Shown here one piece after another: positions 27,271 to 35,357 of a DNA stretch of 64,000 nucleotides (position 1 is its first letter; the number at the start of each line of letters is the position of its first letter). The stretch spans positions 1 through 64,000 of the forward strand of contig NZ_LRQV01000005.1 in NCBI RefSeq assembly GCF_001567585.1. The letters are read 5' to 3'. Origin of the DNA: Micromonospora rosaria (GTDB lineage: Bacteria > Actinomycetota > Actinomycetes > Mycobacteriales > Micromonosporaceae). The notes under the pieces are model-generated. The model saw nothing but the letters and a program-made list of their open reading frames with translations. It made no database searches and was not told the origin of the DNA. The translations under genes and the position numbers were made by a program.

Positions 27271-27950
27271 TGATCGGTCTCTCTCTGGACGGGGGTCGGG
27301 GGAATCGCGGACCGCAGCCGCGAACAGGTCGTCTGCAGGTGGCGGTGCAGCTCGGCCTTGACTTCGAGCACCTTGCCGGCCGCGATCAGGTCGGCGAGGT
27401 CGTGGTGCTCCCGCGCCGAGGGCGCGAGATCGGCCAGCCGCTTGCCGGAGGCGTGCAGCAGGCCCTCGATGGTGGGGCGGAACTGGTTCCACAGGACGCT
27501 GAGCCGGGTCAGCCCGGCGACCTCGAAGAAGGCGCTGTGGAACCGGACATCCGCGGTGGTGAAGGCGGTGGCGTCACGGTCGGCCAGGGCCGCGTCCATG
27601 TCGACCAGGGCCGCCTGCAACCGGTGGGCGAGGATCTCGCGCCGGACGGCGATGGCCCGCTCCACCGCCAGCAGCTCGAACGCCTCCCGGAGAGCCATCA
27701 GCTCCTCGATGTCGGCGTCGCTCAGCGAGCGGGTGACCGCGTTGCGGCCGGAGCCGGTGACCAGTCCCTCCGCCCGCAGGATGCGGATGGCGTCCCGGAC
27801 CGGACCCCGGCTGACCCGGAAGGAATCAGCCAGCTCCTCCTCGACGAGCCGGGTCCCCGAGGGTACGTCGCCCACGATGATGCGGCGGCGCAGCTCGGTG
27901 GCCAGCTTCTCGCCGAGGGACTCCGCCCTGATCGGCCTGACGTCCAACAC
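27267..27950 (-). CDS. GntR-family regulator (FadR/FCD subfamily)
   Basis: 227 residues. Winged helix in residues 10-75 (RLVEEELADSFRVSRGPVRD then AIRILRAEGLV) and an all-helical FCD ligand domain with metal ligands likely in DVRFHSAFFEVAG and AREHHDLADLIAAG. FCD regulators respond to organic acids or sugar acids. It is the first gene of the eight-gene operon, overlapping tctC by four bases, so it is autoregulated in all likelihood. A perfect 16-bp AT-rich palindrome lies 15 bases before its ATG. Confidence 0.92.
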   Translation of the reverse strand: MLDVRPIRAESLGEKLATELRRRIIVGDVPSGTRLVEEELADSFRVSRGPVRDAIRILRAEGLVTGSGRNAVTRSLSDADIEELMALREAFELLAVERAIAVRREILAHRLQAALVDMDAALADRDATAFTTADVRFHSAFFEVAGLTRLSVLWNQFRPTIEGLLHASGKRLADLAPSAREHHDLADLIAAGKVLEVKAELHRHLQTTCSRLRSAIPPTPVQRETDQ

Positions 27951-27964
27951 GATTGTCCTCCTGG

Positions 27965-27980
27965 TAACTGTTAACAGTTA
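27965..27980 (-). promoter_or_regulatory. 16-bp palindrome, candidate GntR operator
   Basis: TAACTGTT-AACAGTTA is a perfect palindrome ending 15 bases upstream of the GntR ATG. It is conspicuously AT-rich in this genome and overlaps the proposed -10. GntR/FCD operators are typically short AT-containing palindromes; binding is inferred. Confidence 0.65.
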
Positions 27981-28004
27981 ACACTCGGTTTCACTGAGCG
28001 TCAA
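27976..28004 (-). promoter_or_regulatory. Candidate promoter of the tct operon
   Basis: On the minus strand TTGACG (28004-27999) is followed after 17 bases by TTAACT (27981-27976). The -10 overlaps the 27965-27980 palindrome, so a bound repressor would block polymerase. Confidence 0.45.
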
Positions 28005-28084
28005 CGGGGGATACGAGCGAGTTTCTCGTTGTTTCCTGCCGGCGTCATGCCTGGTGACAGCCCATGTCCGACTCCGCCCCGGGG

Positions 28085-28138
28085 GAAGGAAGGGCCCCTT
28101 CTTAACGCCTGCGGTAGAGAGGGGTCCCCTTCTCACAC
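28085..28138. repeat. Dispersed double-palindrome element, copy A
   Basis: Two GC-rich palindromes about 12 bases apart: AAGGAAGGGCCCCTTCTTAA and GAGAGGGGTCCCCTTCTC. Between them lies CGCCTGCGGTA. Read on the opposite strand, it matches copy C (38441-38496) along nearly its whole length. Its position is not directly next to a gene. Confidence 0.75.
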
Positions 28139-28468
28139 CCCGGCGTTCGGCACCGCCACCGCCCGGCGGGCCCCGCACGACAACCCGCGCCGGGCGGGCG
28201 ACGGGACGCCGGGCCGGGCGCGGGCGGCGGGACGCCGGGCCGAGTGGGCGGCGGCCCCGCGCCGGGTGGGACGGCGGAAGGCCCAGCCGGATGGACGGCG
28301 GGACGGCGGGCCGGGTGGGGGTCGGGCCTCGGGCGGGCCGGCGGCGCTGCCGGCGGAGCCGATCGCAGCCGGCAGCGGGCCCGACTGCACGACGGCGCGG
28401 CGGGCCACGGCGGCGAACAGCGACCGGGGCGGACCGACGGGGTGCAGCGGCCGAGGCAGACCCACGGG

Positions 28469-28585
28469 GTACGGCGACCGGGACAGGCCGACAGCGGACA
28501 GCGACCGGGGCAGACCGGCAGCGGACAGCGACCGGGGCAGACCGGCAGCGGACAGCGACCGGGACAGGCCGGCAGCGGACAGCGA
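28469..28585. repeat. 27-bp tandem repeat
   Basis: Three near-identical 27-base units (28496-28522, 28523-28549, 28550-28576) of the form GGACAGCGACCGGGGC then AGACCGGCAGC, flanked by one degenerate unit before and part of another after. Unit length is a multiple of three, so it reads as nine-residue repeats in any frame, but no gene is supported. Confidence 0.8.
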
Positions 28586-28986
28586 CCGGAGCCGGACCGA
28601 CGGGGGACGGCGACCGGGACAGACCGGGGTGCAGCGGCGGGGCGGACCGACGGCAGACAGCGGCCGGGGCGGGACGGACGGCCGCACCCACGGCACAGGT
28701 GCGGGCGGCCGGGCCCGGTGGGCGCACGGGTGGCGGAGTTCGTCGGGGCACGGGGGCGGTGGTCTGCCCCGTGTTCCGTCCGACCTCCGGCGTCCGGGCC
28801 GTGACGGCGAGGTCGGCCGCGTCACCGGCGGCACCGTCGGTGCTCAGTCGCGGCGTTCCGACCCCTTCGTGCGCTGCGGGGCGGGAACGGATGCCCGGAT
28901 GCCGGGAAACCCGATGTCGACCGGTGGACCGGGCCGCCGTGGCGGCACCTCCCCGGGACCGCCCCGTGCCCTCGGACAGCGGTGAC

Positions 28987-29337
28987 TCACGCCGCCGGCA
29001 GGACGCAGAACTCGTTGCCCTCCGGGTCGGCCAGCACCACCCAGCCGACCTCCTCGTCCTGCCCCACGTCCACGTGCCGGGCACCCATGTCGACCAGGCG
29101 CTCGACCTCGGCCTCCTGGTCGCTGGGGCGCAGGTCGAGGTGGAGGCGGTTCTTGACCTTCCTGTCGTCGGGTACCGGCACGAAGACGAGGCCCGGCGCG
29201 CCGGCCAGGGACGGCCGGATCTCCACCGCGTCGGGCGTCTCGGTGACGACCCGGTACCCGAGTGCCTCGGCCCACCAGTGGGCGAGCCGGGCCGGGTCCC
29301 CGGCGTCGACGGTCACCCGGGCCCACGTGCTGCTCAC
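28987..29337 (-). CDS. VOC (glyoxalase-like) family protein
   Basis: 116 residues from GTG 29337 with GGGAGGT upstream. It shows the two beta-alpha-beta-beta-beta halves of the vicinal-oxygen-chelate fold: VTVDAGDPARLAHWWAEALG at the start, HLDLRPSDQEAEVERL in the middle and VLADPEGNEFCVLPA at the end. Close relatives are single-domain proteins of unknown substrate, some linked to resistance or dioxygenase activity. It stands alone, transcribed toward the gene-poor repeat region. Confidence 0.88.
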   Translation of the reverse strand: MSSTWARVTVDAGDPARLAHWWAEALGYRVVTETPDAVEIRPSLAGAPGLVFVPVPDDRKVKNRLHLDLRPSDQEAEVERLVDMGARHVDVGQDEEVGWVVLADPEGNEFCVLPAA

Positions 29338-29645
29338 GCCCGGACCTCCCGCCGGCCGATCCCGGCACCCACCGCCCCGCGCCGACCGCTGGCCTCGATC
29401 ATCTGGCCGCCCCTCGCTCCCGGTTCCGACAGTTCGAGCCCGCTCAGGTTACGCCGGACCGGGCCGCCCGTCGCGGCGGGAATCGACTGTGGACACACTG
29501 GCAACCTCCGATCAGGCAACCTTTGTGGACCGATCGTCAACCCCTCGGGGATCGCGTCGTACGCACAGCCACCGGTAGCGTTTTGGCAGCAGAACGTGAC
29601 CAGTGGACCGGTACGCCTGAAGCACGACCTCGAGGAGAGCCGATC
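29338..29645. other. Divergent intergenic region
   Basis: 308 bases between the VOC gene start and the roadblock gene start. It should hold both promoters. It is less GC-rich in 29480-29600 than its surroundings. I see no strong palindrome and no gene. Confidence 0.5.
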
Positions 29646-30143
29646 GTGGACGCAGACGCGGTGATGGTGACGGAGTTGCGGGCGCTGCGCCGTCGCCGAC
29701 CGGAGGTGACCGGGGGCGTGCTGGCCGGTACGGACGGCCTGCTCATCGCCAGCGACCTGCCGACCACCGACGCCACCCATCTGGCGGCGCTCTCCGCCGC
29801 GAGCTTCGGGCTCGGCCAGCGGATGGCGGACACCATCGACCGCAGCGAGTTCCACGACTTCGTGCTGCACACCTCGACCGGCACGGTGGTGGTCTGCCCG
29901 GCCGGGCTGCACGCCCTGCTCACCCTGGTCATCGGCCCCACCAGCAACCTGGCGGCGGTGCGCGACGAGGCCCGGGAGGTGGCGGCGCGGGCCGGGGCCC
30001 GCTTCGAGATCCAGCGCACCGGCGTGGAGAGCATCCAGTTGACCCAGGGGCACGCGCCGCTGGCGGTCCGTACCCCGATGGCCACCCTGCCGGCGCAGTT
30101 GCGCCGCACCCGACCCCCGGCCTGGCGCCGCCCGCCCGTCTGA
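29646..30143 (+). CDS. Roadblock/LC7 domain protein
   Basis: 165 residues from GTG 29646 with GAGGAG eight bases upstream; ATG at 29664 is an alternative. The domain spans about residues 10-120: VTGGVLAGTDGLLIASDLP, AALSAASFGLGQRMADT and LHTSTGTVVVCPAGLHALLT. In actinobacteria such proteins work with small Ras-like GTPases (MglB or conservon-type modules). No GTPase or histidine-kinase gene is next to it, so it is an orphan here. The tail is basic and Pro-rich. Confidence 0.85.
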   Translation: MDADAVMVTELRALRRRRPEVTGGVLAGTDGLLIASDLPTTDATHLAALSAASFGLGQRMADTIDRSEFHDFVLHTSTGTVVVCPAGLHALLTLVIGPTSNLAAVRDEAREVAARAGARFEIQRTGVESIQLTQGHAPLAVRTPMATLPAQLRRTRPPAWRRPPV

Positions 30144-30176
30144 CCGGCGACCGTCCGCTCGCCGGGCCCTGCCGAC

Positions 30177-32999
30177 TCAGCGGCTGTCCGAGCCCTCGCT
30201 GCTCACCACCGCCCGGCCCGCCTCCAGCCGGGCGACCGGCACCCGGAACGGCGAGCAGGAGACGTAGTCCAGCCCGACGTCGTGGAAGAAGTGCACCGAG
30301 TCGGGGTCGCCACCGTGCTCGCCGCAGATCCCGAGCTTCAGGTCCGGCCGGGCCGCCCGGCCCTCCTCGGCGGCGATCCGGACCAGCCGCCCGACCCCGT
30401 CCCGGTCGATCGACTCGAACGGCGAGATGCCGAAGATGCCCAGCTCCAGGTAGCGCCAGAAGAACGCGCCCTCGACGTCGTCGCGGGAGAACCCCCAGCC
30501 CATCTGGGTCAGGTCGTTGGTGCCGAAGGAGAAGAACTGCGCCGCCTCGGCGATCTGCCCGGCGGTCAGCGCCGCCCGGGGTACCTCGATCATCGTGCCG
30601 ATCAGCACCTCGACCCCGCTCTCCCCGACCACCTCCGCGATGATCTTCTCGGCCTCGGCCCGTACCGTCTCCAGTTCCTGGACCGCGCCGACCAGCGGGA
30701 CCATGATCTCGGGCCGGGCCACCGACCCGGCCCGGGTGACCGTGACGGCGGCCTCGGTGATCGCCCGGACCTGCATCGCGAAGAGCCCGGGGATGACCAG
30801 GCCGAGCCGGACCCCGCGCAGGCCGAGCATCGGGTTCTCCTCGTGCATCCGCCGGACGGCGGCGAGCAGCGCCTCCTCCCGGGCCACGTCCTCGCCGCGT
30901 TCCTGGGCCACCGCCACGTCCACCGCGAGTTGCTCCAGCGGGGGCAGGAACTCGTGCAGGGGCGGGTCGATCAGCCGGACCGTCACCGGCTGCCCGGCCA
31001 TCTCGCGGAAGATCTCCTCGAAGTCGGCGCGCTGCAACGGCAGCAACGCGGCCAGCGCGTCCGCGCGCTCGGTGTCGGTGCGGGCCAGGATCAGCCGTTC
31101 CACCAGTTCCCGCCGGTCCCCGAGGAACATGTGCTCGGTCCGGCACAGGCCGATGCCCTCGGCGCCGAAGCGCCGGGCCCGCGCGGCGTCCGCGCCGGTG
31201 TCGGCGTTCGTCCGGACCGCCAGCCGCCGTCGGGCGTCCGCGTGCGTCATGATCCGGTGTACGGCGCGGACCAGCGCGTCGTCGCTGCGCTCCGGGTCGA
31301 CGTCCCCCTCGAAGTACCGGACCACCTCGGAGGGCATCACCGGCACCTCACCCAGGTACACCTTGCCGGTGGTGCCGTCGACGGAGACGACGTCGCCCTC
31401 CGTCACGGTCTGTCCGGCGACGGTGAACCGCCGCTGCGGGACGTTCACGTCGATCTCGTCGGCGCCGGAGACGCAGGTCTTGCCCATGCCCCGGGCCACC
31501 ACCGCGGCGTGGCTGGTCTTGCCGCCGCGTGAGGTGAGGATGCCCCGGGCGGCGATCATGCCGTTGAGGTCGTCCGGGTTGGTCTCCCGGCGGACCAGGA
31601 TCACCGGCTCGCCCTCGCCGGCCAGTTCGACCGCGCGGGCCGAGGTGAAGACCACCTTCCCGGAGGCCGCACCCGGGGACGCCCCGACGCCGGTGGCGAC
31701 CGCATCGATGCCGTGGTCGAGCTGGAACCGGGGGAACATGAGCTGCGCCAGTTGCGCGCCGGTGACCCGGTGCAGCGCCTCGTCGAGGTCGATCAGGCCC
31801 TCGTCGACGAGCTGACCGGCGATGACGAACGCGGCGGCGGCGGTCCGCTTGCCGACCCGGGTCTGGAGCATCCAGAGCTTGCCCCGCTCGATGGTGAACT
31901 CGATGTCGCACAGGTCCCGGTAGTGCCGTTCCAGCCGGGCCATGAAGTCGAGCAGGTGGTCGTAGGAACGTCGGTCGATGCGCGCCAACTCCTGGAGGGG
32001 CACCGTGTTGCGGATGCCGGCGACCACGTCCTCGCCCTGGGCGTTGGCCAGGTAGTCGCCGTAGATGCCCTGGTTGCCGGTGGCCGGGTCGCGGGTGAAG
32101 GCGACCCCGGTGCCGGAGTCCGGGCCGAGGTTGCCGAAGACCATCGCCACCACGTTGACCGCGGTGCCGAGGTCGGCGGGGATGCGCTCCTGGCGGCGGT
32201 AGAGCACCGCCCGCTCGGCGTTCCACGATCCGAAGACCGCCCGGATCGCCAGGTCGAGCTGCTCACGCGGGTCCTGCGGGAAGTCCCGGCCGGTGTGCGT
32301 GGCGAAGACCTTCTTGTACGCCCCGACCAGCTCGCGCAGGTCGTCGGCGGTCAGGTCCAGGTCGCTGGTGACCCCCTTGGCCCGCTTCGCCGCGTCGAGG
32401 GCGTGCTCGAACTCCTCCCCCGGCACCTCGCAGACGGTCTTGCCGAACATCTGGATCAGCCGGCGGTACGAGTCCCACGCGAACCGCTCGCCCCCGCCGG
32501 AGGCGGCTCCGTCCGGCCCTGCGCCGTCGGCGGCTCCGCCCGCGTCCCGGCCGGTGGCGGCTCCGCCGGGACCGCCACCCGCCTGCGCGGCGAGGCCGAC
32601 GACGCTGCGGTCGTTCAGGCCGACGTTGAGGACGGTCTCCATCATGCCGGGCATGGAGAACTTCGCCCCCGAGCGGACCGAGACCAGCAGCGGGTCCTGC
32701 GGGTCGCCCAGCCGCCGGCCCATGGCCCGCTCCAGCGCGGCGAGGTGGTCGGCGATCTGTGCGGCCAGGCCGTCCGGCTCCCGGCCGGTGGCCAGGTACG
32801 CCTGGCACGCCTCGGTGGTGATGGTGAAGCCGGGCGGCACCGGCAGGCCGAGGTTGGTCATCTCGGCCAGGTTGGCCCCCTTGCCGCCGAGCAGGTCCTT
32901 CAGGTCCTTGTTGCCCTCGGCGAAGGCGTAGACGTACTTGTGCCCCGGCTGGCCTGCTTGTCCCGCCAGGCGGTGTCCTGCCGTCCGCTGTGCTGCCAT
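30177..32999 (-). CDS. ppdK: Pyruvate, phosphate dikinase
   Basis: 940 residues; interconverts pyruvate, ATP and phosphate with PEP, AMP and pyrophosphate, feeding gluconeogenesis. The ATP-grasp domain is N-terminal (VYAFAEGNKDLKDLLGGKGA; SVRSGAKFSMPGMMETVLN). The phosphohistidine domain has GGKTSHAAVVARGMGKTCVS, and the PEP barrel has GIGLCRTEHMF, FFSFGTNDLTQMGWGFSRDD and the proton-donor Cys in GICGEHGGDP. ATG 32999 has GGGAGG seven bases upstream; a frame open to 33053 adds 18 residues without a better site. Residues 139-170 are a Gly/Ala-rich insertion (AGGGPGGAATGRDAGGAADG and on) not usual for the family, which explains the length above 900. Confidence 0.96.
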   Translation of the reverse strand: MAAQRTAGHRLAGQAGQPGHKYVYAFAEGNKDLKDLLGGKGANLAEMTNLGLPVPPGFTITTEACQAYLATGREPDGLAAQIADHLAALERAMGRRLGDPQDPLLVSVRSGAKFSMPGMMETVLNVGLNDRSVVGLAAQAGGGPGGAATGRDAGGAADGAGPDGAASGGGERFAWDSYRRLIQMFGKTVCEVPGEEFEHALDAAKRAKGVTSDLDLTADDLRELVGAYKKVFATHTGRDFPQDPREQLDLAIRAVFGSWNAERAVLYRRQERIPADLGTAVNVVAMVFGNLGPDSGTGVAFTRDPATGNQGIYGDYLANAQGEDVVAGIRNTVPLQELARIDRRSYDHLLDFMARLERHYRDLCDIEFTIERGKLWMLQTRVGKRTAAAAFVIAGQLVDEGLIDLDEALHRVTGAQLAQLMFPRFQLDHGIDAVATGVGASPGAASGKVVFTSARAVELAGEGEPVILVRRETNPDDLNGMIAARGILTSRGGKTSHAAVVARGMGKTCVSGADEIDVNVPQRRFTVAGQTVTEGDVVSVDGTTGKVYLGEVPVMPSEVVRYFEGDVDPERSDDALVRAVHRIMTHADARRRLAVRTNADTGADAARARRFGAEGIGLCRTEHMFLGDRRELVERLILARTDTERADALAALLPLQRADFEEIFREMAGQPVTVRLIDPPLHEFLPPLEQLAVDVAVAQERGEDVAREEALLAAVRRMHEENPMLGLRGVRLGLVIPGLFAMQVRAITEAAVTVTRAGSVARPEIMVPLVGAVQELETVRAEAEKIIAEVVGESGVEVLIGTMIEVPRAALTAGQIAEAAQFFSFGTNDLTQMGWGFSRDDVEGAFFWRYLELGIFGISPFESIDRDGVGRLVRIAAEEGRAARPDLKLGICGEHGGDPDSVHFFHDVGLDYVSCSPFRVPVARLEAGRAVVSSEGSDSR

Positions 33000-33316
33000 C
33001 CCGAGCCCTCCCACGCGCGCCGACCCGACACTTAACGAAGGTTCAGTTCCCACTCGCCCCGACGCCGACCCCCGGGAACCCGGGGAATCGACGTCAATGG
33101 GAGTGGGCGAAGGTTACGCGAACTTCGCCTGCCTTGGGGAGCATTCGGTGACCAACCGCACGGTCATCACGACTATCCGCGTTCGTACGGGTATCTGGGA
33201 ACGGTCCCACGCGCACGAATACGCAATGCCACGGCTCCTCGTATCCTTGGCAGCACCCAACGTCAAAATTCGTGTTTGCCATATTCGCCGCGAATACACC
33301 CCGCCGGAGGTGTCCC
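33000..33316. other. Divergent promoter region, ppdK and hexosaminidase
   Basis: 317 bases between the two divergent starts, AT-richer than the surroundings in 33160-33300. It must drive both genes. A perfect 7-1-7 palindrome lies at 33282-33296. A possible -35 TTGGCA is at 33247-33252, without a good -10. Short frames crossing it are not supported. Confidence 0.55.
33282..33296 (+). promoter_or_regulatory. Palindrome before the hexosaminidase gene
   Basis: TATTCGC-C-GCGAATA is a perfect 15-bp inverted repeat ending 20 bases before GTG 33317, almost touching the ribosome site. It is AT-rich for this genome and does not resemble the Streptomyces DasR site as I know it. It may bind a LacI- or GntR-type regulator. 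Confidence 0.5.
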
Positions 33317-35191
33317 GTGTCGTCCGCCCCCACCCCGCCGCCCCCCGCCACCCCCGACCCGTCCGGTGGCGAGCCGGCCCTCGGGCAGGTCCCCGACCCG
33401 GCCGCGTTGCCCACCGGCCAGCCGGGCGTCGGTGAGCTGGCCCGGGCCGCCGCGCGGGTCGCCGAGGCCCGGCTCACCGCGCCCGCCGTCCGGCTCGCCG
33501 ACGTGGTACCGGCGCCGGAGCGGGTGCAGCCGGACCCGGACGCCGACTTCCTGCTGCCGGAGACGGCCGCCATCCGGGTCACCGCCGACCCGGCCGCCCG
33601 GGACGTCGCCGAGCAGCTCGCCGACCTGCTCCGCCCGGCGACCGGGTACCCGCTGCCGGTGGCCGACGCGACCGACCCGCAGCCGCGCGGCGGCATCGCG
33701 CTGGTGCTCGACCCGCTGCTGCTCGACCCGGCGTCCACCCCCTCCCCCCGGCCCGCCGGCCGGGTCCCCGCTCCCCGAGCCGGCCACGGCGGTGGCAGCG
33801 GCGGTGACGGCGGTGCTGGCGGCGGCAGCGGTGGCAGCGGTGACGGTGACGGCGGTGACGGCGGCGGCAGTGCCGGCCCGGGGCTCGGCCCGGAGGGGTA
33901 CCGGCTCGACGTCACCGCCGACGGGGTCCGGATCAGCGCCGGTAGCGCGGCCGGACTGTTCCACGGCGTGCAGACCCTGCGCCAACTCCTCCCGGCCACG
34001 ATCGAGAGCAGCACGCCGGTCGCCGGCCCCTGGGTGCTGCCCGGCGGGACGATCGTCGACCGCCCCCGGTTCGGCTACCGGGGCGCGATGCTCGACGTGG
34101 CCCGGCACTTCTTCGGCGTGCCCGACGTGCTCCGGGTGGTCGACCACCTGGCCCGGTACAAGCTCAACCACCTGCACCTGCACCTCACCGACGACCAGGG
34201 TTGGCGGCTCGCGGTCGACTCGTGGCCCCGGCTGGCCACGGTCGGCGGGGCGTCCGAGGTCGGGGGCGGCCCCGGCGGCCACTACACCCGCGACGACTAC
34301 CGGCGGATCGTCGCGTACGCGGCCCGGCGGCACGTCACCGTGGTCCCCGAGATCGACCTGCCCGGCCACACCAACGCGGCGCTGACCGCGTACCCGGAGC
34401 TGGCCCCGGACCGGGTCGCGCCGCCGCCGTACACCGGCACCGAGGTCGGGTTCAGCTACGTCGACCCGGCCAGCGAGCGGACGTACGCCTTCGTCGCCGA
34501 CGTGCTCGCCGAACTGGCCGCCGACACCCCGGGGCCGTACCTGCACGTCGGCGGGGACGAGGCGTTCAAGGTGCCGGCCGCCGCGTACGCCGGGTTCGTC
34601 GAGCGGGTGCAGCGGATCGTCGCCGACCTGGGCCGGACGGTGGTCGGCTGGCACCAGATCGCCCCGGCCGCGCACGTCGACGGGCGGATCGTCCAGTGGT
34701 GGGGCACCGACGGCGACGATCCGGGCACCGCCGAGGCGGTCCGCCGGGGCGCGCGCCTGATCCTCTCCCCCGCCAACCACGCCTACCTGGACATGAAGTA
34801 CGCCCCGGAGACCCCGATCGGGCACGACTGGGCCGGCCTGCTCGACGTGCGCCGGGCGTACGCCTGGGACCCGGGCACGCACCTGGCCGGGGTGCCGGCG
34901 GCGGCGGTGCTCGGCGTCGAGGCACCCCTGTGGACGGAGTCGGTGACCTCGCTGACCGAGATCGAGTTCATGCTCCTCCCCCGGCTGCCCGCGATCGCCG
35001 AACTGGGCTGGTCACCCCGGTCGACCCACGACTGGGCCGGCTTCCGGGACCGGCTGGCCGGGCACGGCCCCCGCTGGACGGCCGCCGGGATCACCTACCA
35101 CCGCGCCCCCGAGGTGCCCTGGCCAACCGCGCCGACCCTGCCCACGCCCCGGGAGCCGGCCGCCGACCCGACCCACCCCGTACCCGACTGA
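33317..35191 (+). CDS. Beta-N-acetylhexosaminidase, GH20
   Basis: 624 residues from GTG 33317 (GGAGG seven bases upstream). Removes terminal GlcNAc or GalNAc from chitin oligosaccharides or glycoconjugates. The N-terminal GH20b-like domain (residues 80-235) contains a Gly/Ser/Asp-rich insertion at about 141-188. The catalytic barrel has KLNHLHLHLTDDQGWRL, PEIDLPGHTNAAL and the Asp-Glu pair in HVGGDEAF (D414, E415), with WW at the substrate floor (IVQWWGTDG). There is no signal peptide, so the enzyme seems cytoplasmic and would act on imported oligosaccharides. The N-terminus is Pro-rich. Confidence 0.93.
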   Translation: MSSAPTPPPPATPDPSGGEPALGQVPDPAALPTGQPGVGELARAAARVAEARLTAPAVRLADVVPAPERVQPDPDADFLLPETAAIRVTADPAARDVAEQLADLLRPATGYPLPVADATDPQPRGGIALVLDPLLLDPASTPSPRPAGRVPAPRAGHGGGSGGDGGAGGGSGGSGDGDGGDGGGSAGPGLGPEGYRLDVTADGVRISAGSAAGLFHGVQTLRQLLPATIESSTPVAGPWVLPGGTIVDRPRFGYRGAMLDVARHFFGVPDVLRVVDHLARYKLNHLHLHLTDDQGWRLAVDSWPRLATVGGASEVGGGPGGHYTRDDYRRIVAYAARRHVTVVPEIDLPGHTNAALTAYPELAPDRVAPPPYTGTEVGFSYVDPASERTYAFVADVLAELAADTPGPYLHVGGDEAFKVPAAAYAGFVERVQRIVADLGRTVVGWHQIAPAAHVDGRIVQWWGTDGDDPGTAEAVRRGARLILSPANHAYLDMKYAPETPIGHDWAGLLDVRRAYAWDPGTHLAGVPAAAVLGVEAPLWTESVTSLTEIEFMLLPRLPAIAELGWSPRSTHDWAGFRDRLAGHGPRWTAAGITYHRAPEVPWPTAPTLPTPREPAADPTHPVPD

Positions 35192-35357
35192 CCCGCCGGC
35201 CGGGGCGCAGCCGCAGGCACGCCGCGGCTGCGCCCAGCCGGCGGGGTCGCTGCCGCCGCTGCGCGGCCGTCGCCGGGGTGCCGGGGTCGTGCGGTTTGGT
35301 GGTGTTGGCCAGCCAGCGGAGCCGTTGCCGTAGCTGCGCGGCCGTAGGGTCGTCGCC

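Larger units (their letters stand above)
28005..28986. other. Long gene-poor region with repeats
   Basis: About 980 bases with several long overlapping open frames on both strands, none of which I can support. Their products are low-complexity Arg/Pro/Gly/Ala/Thr strings with no family resemblance, and no frame has a convincing ribosome site. The region contains one dispersed double-palindrome element (28085-28138) and a 27-bp tandem repeat (28469-28585). It may be degenerate sequence. Confidence 0.6.

Noticed and set aside
28469..28585. 27-bp tandem repeat considered as a CRISPR array
   Set aside because: Units are directly adjacent without unique spacers and no cas genes are present.
27978..29084. 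Overlapping long frames on both strands in the repeat region (for example 28054-29664 + and 28133-28834 -)
   Set aside because: Low-complexity repeats, weak start context and no recognisable domain; treated as noncoding.
33000..33053. Longer start for ppdK at 33053
   Set aside because: No better ribosome site and the extra residues are not conserved in the family; ATG 32999 has GGGAGG at the right spacing.
33114..34014. Minus-strand frames before and across the hexosaminidase start
   Set aside because: Antisense to the GH20 gene or within its promoter; Ser/Pro/Arg-rich products without a family.
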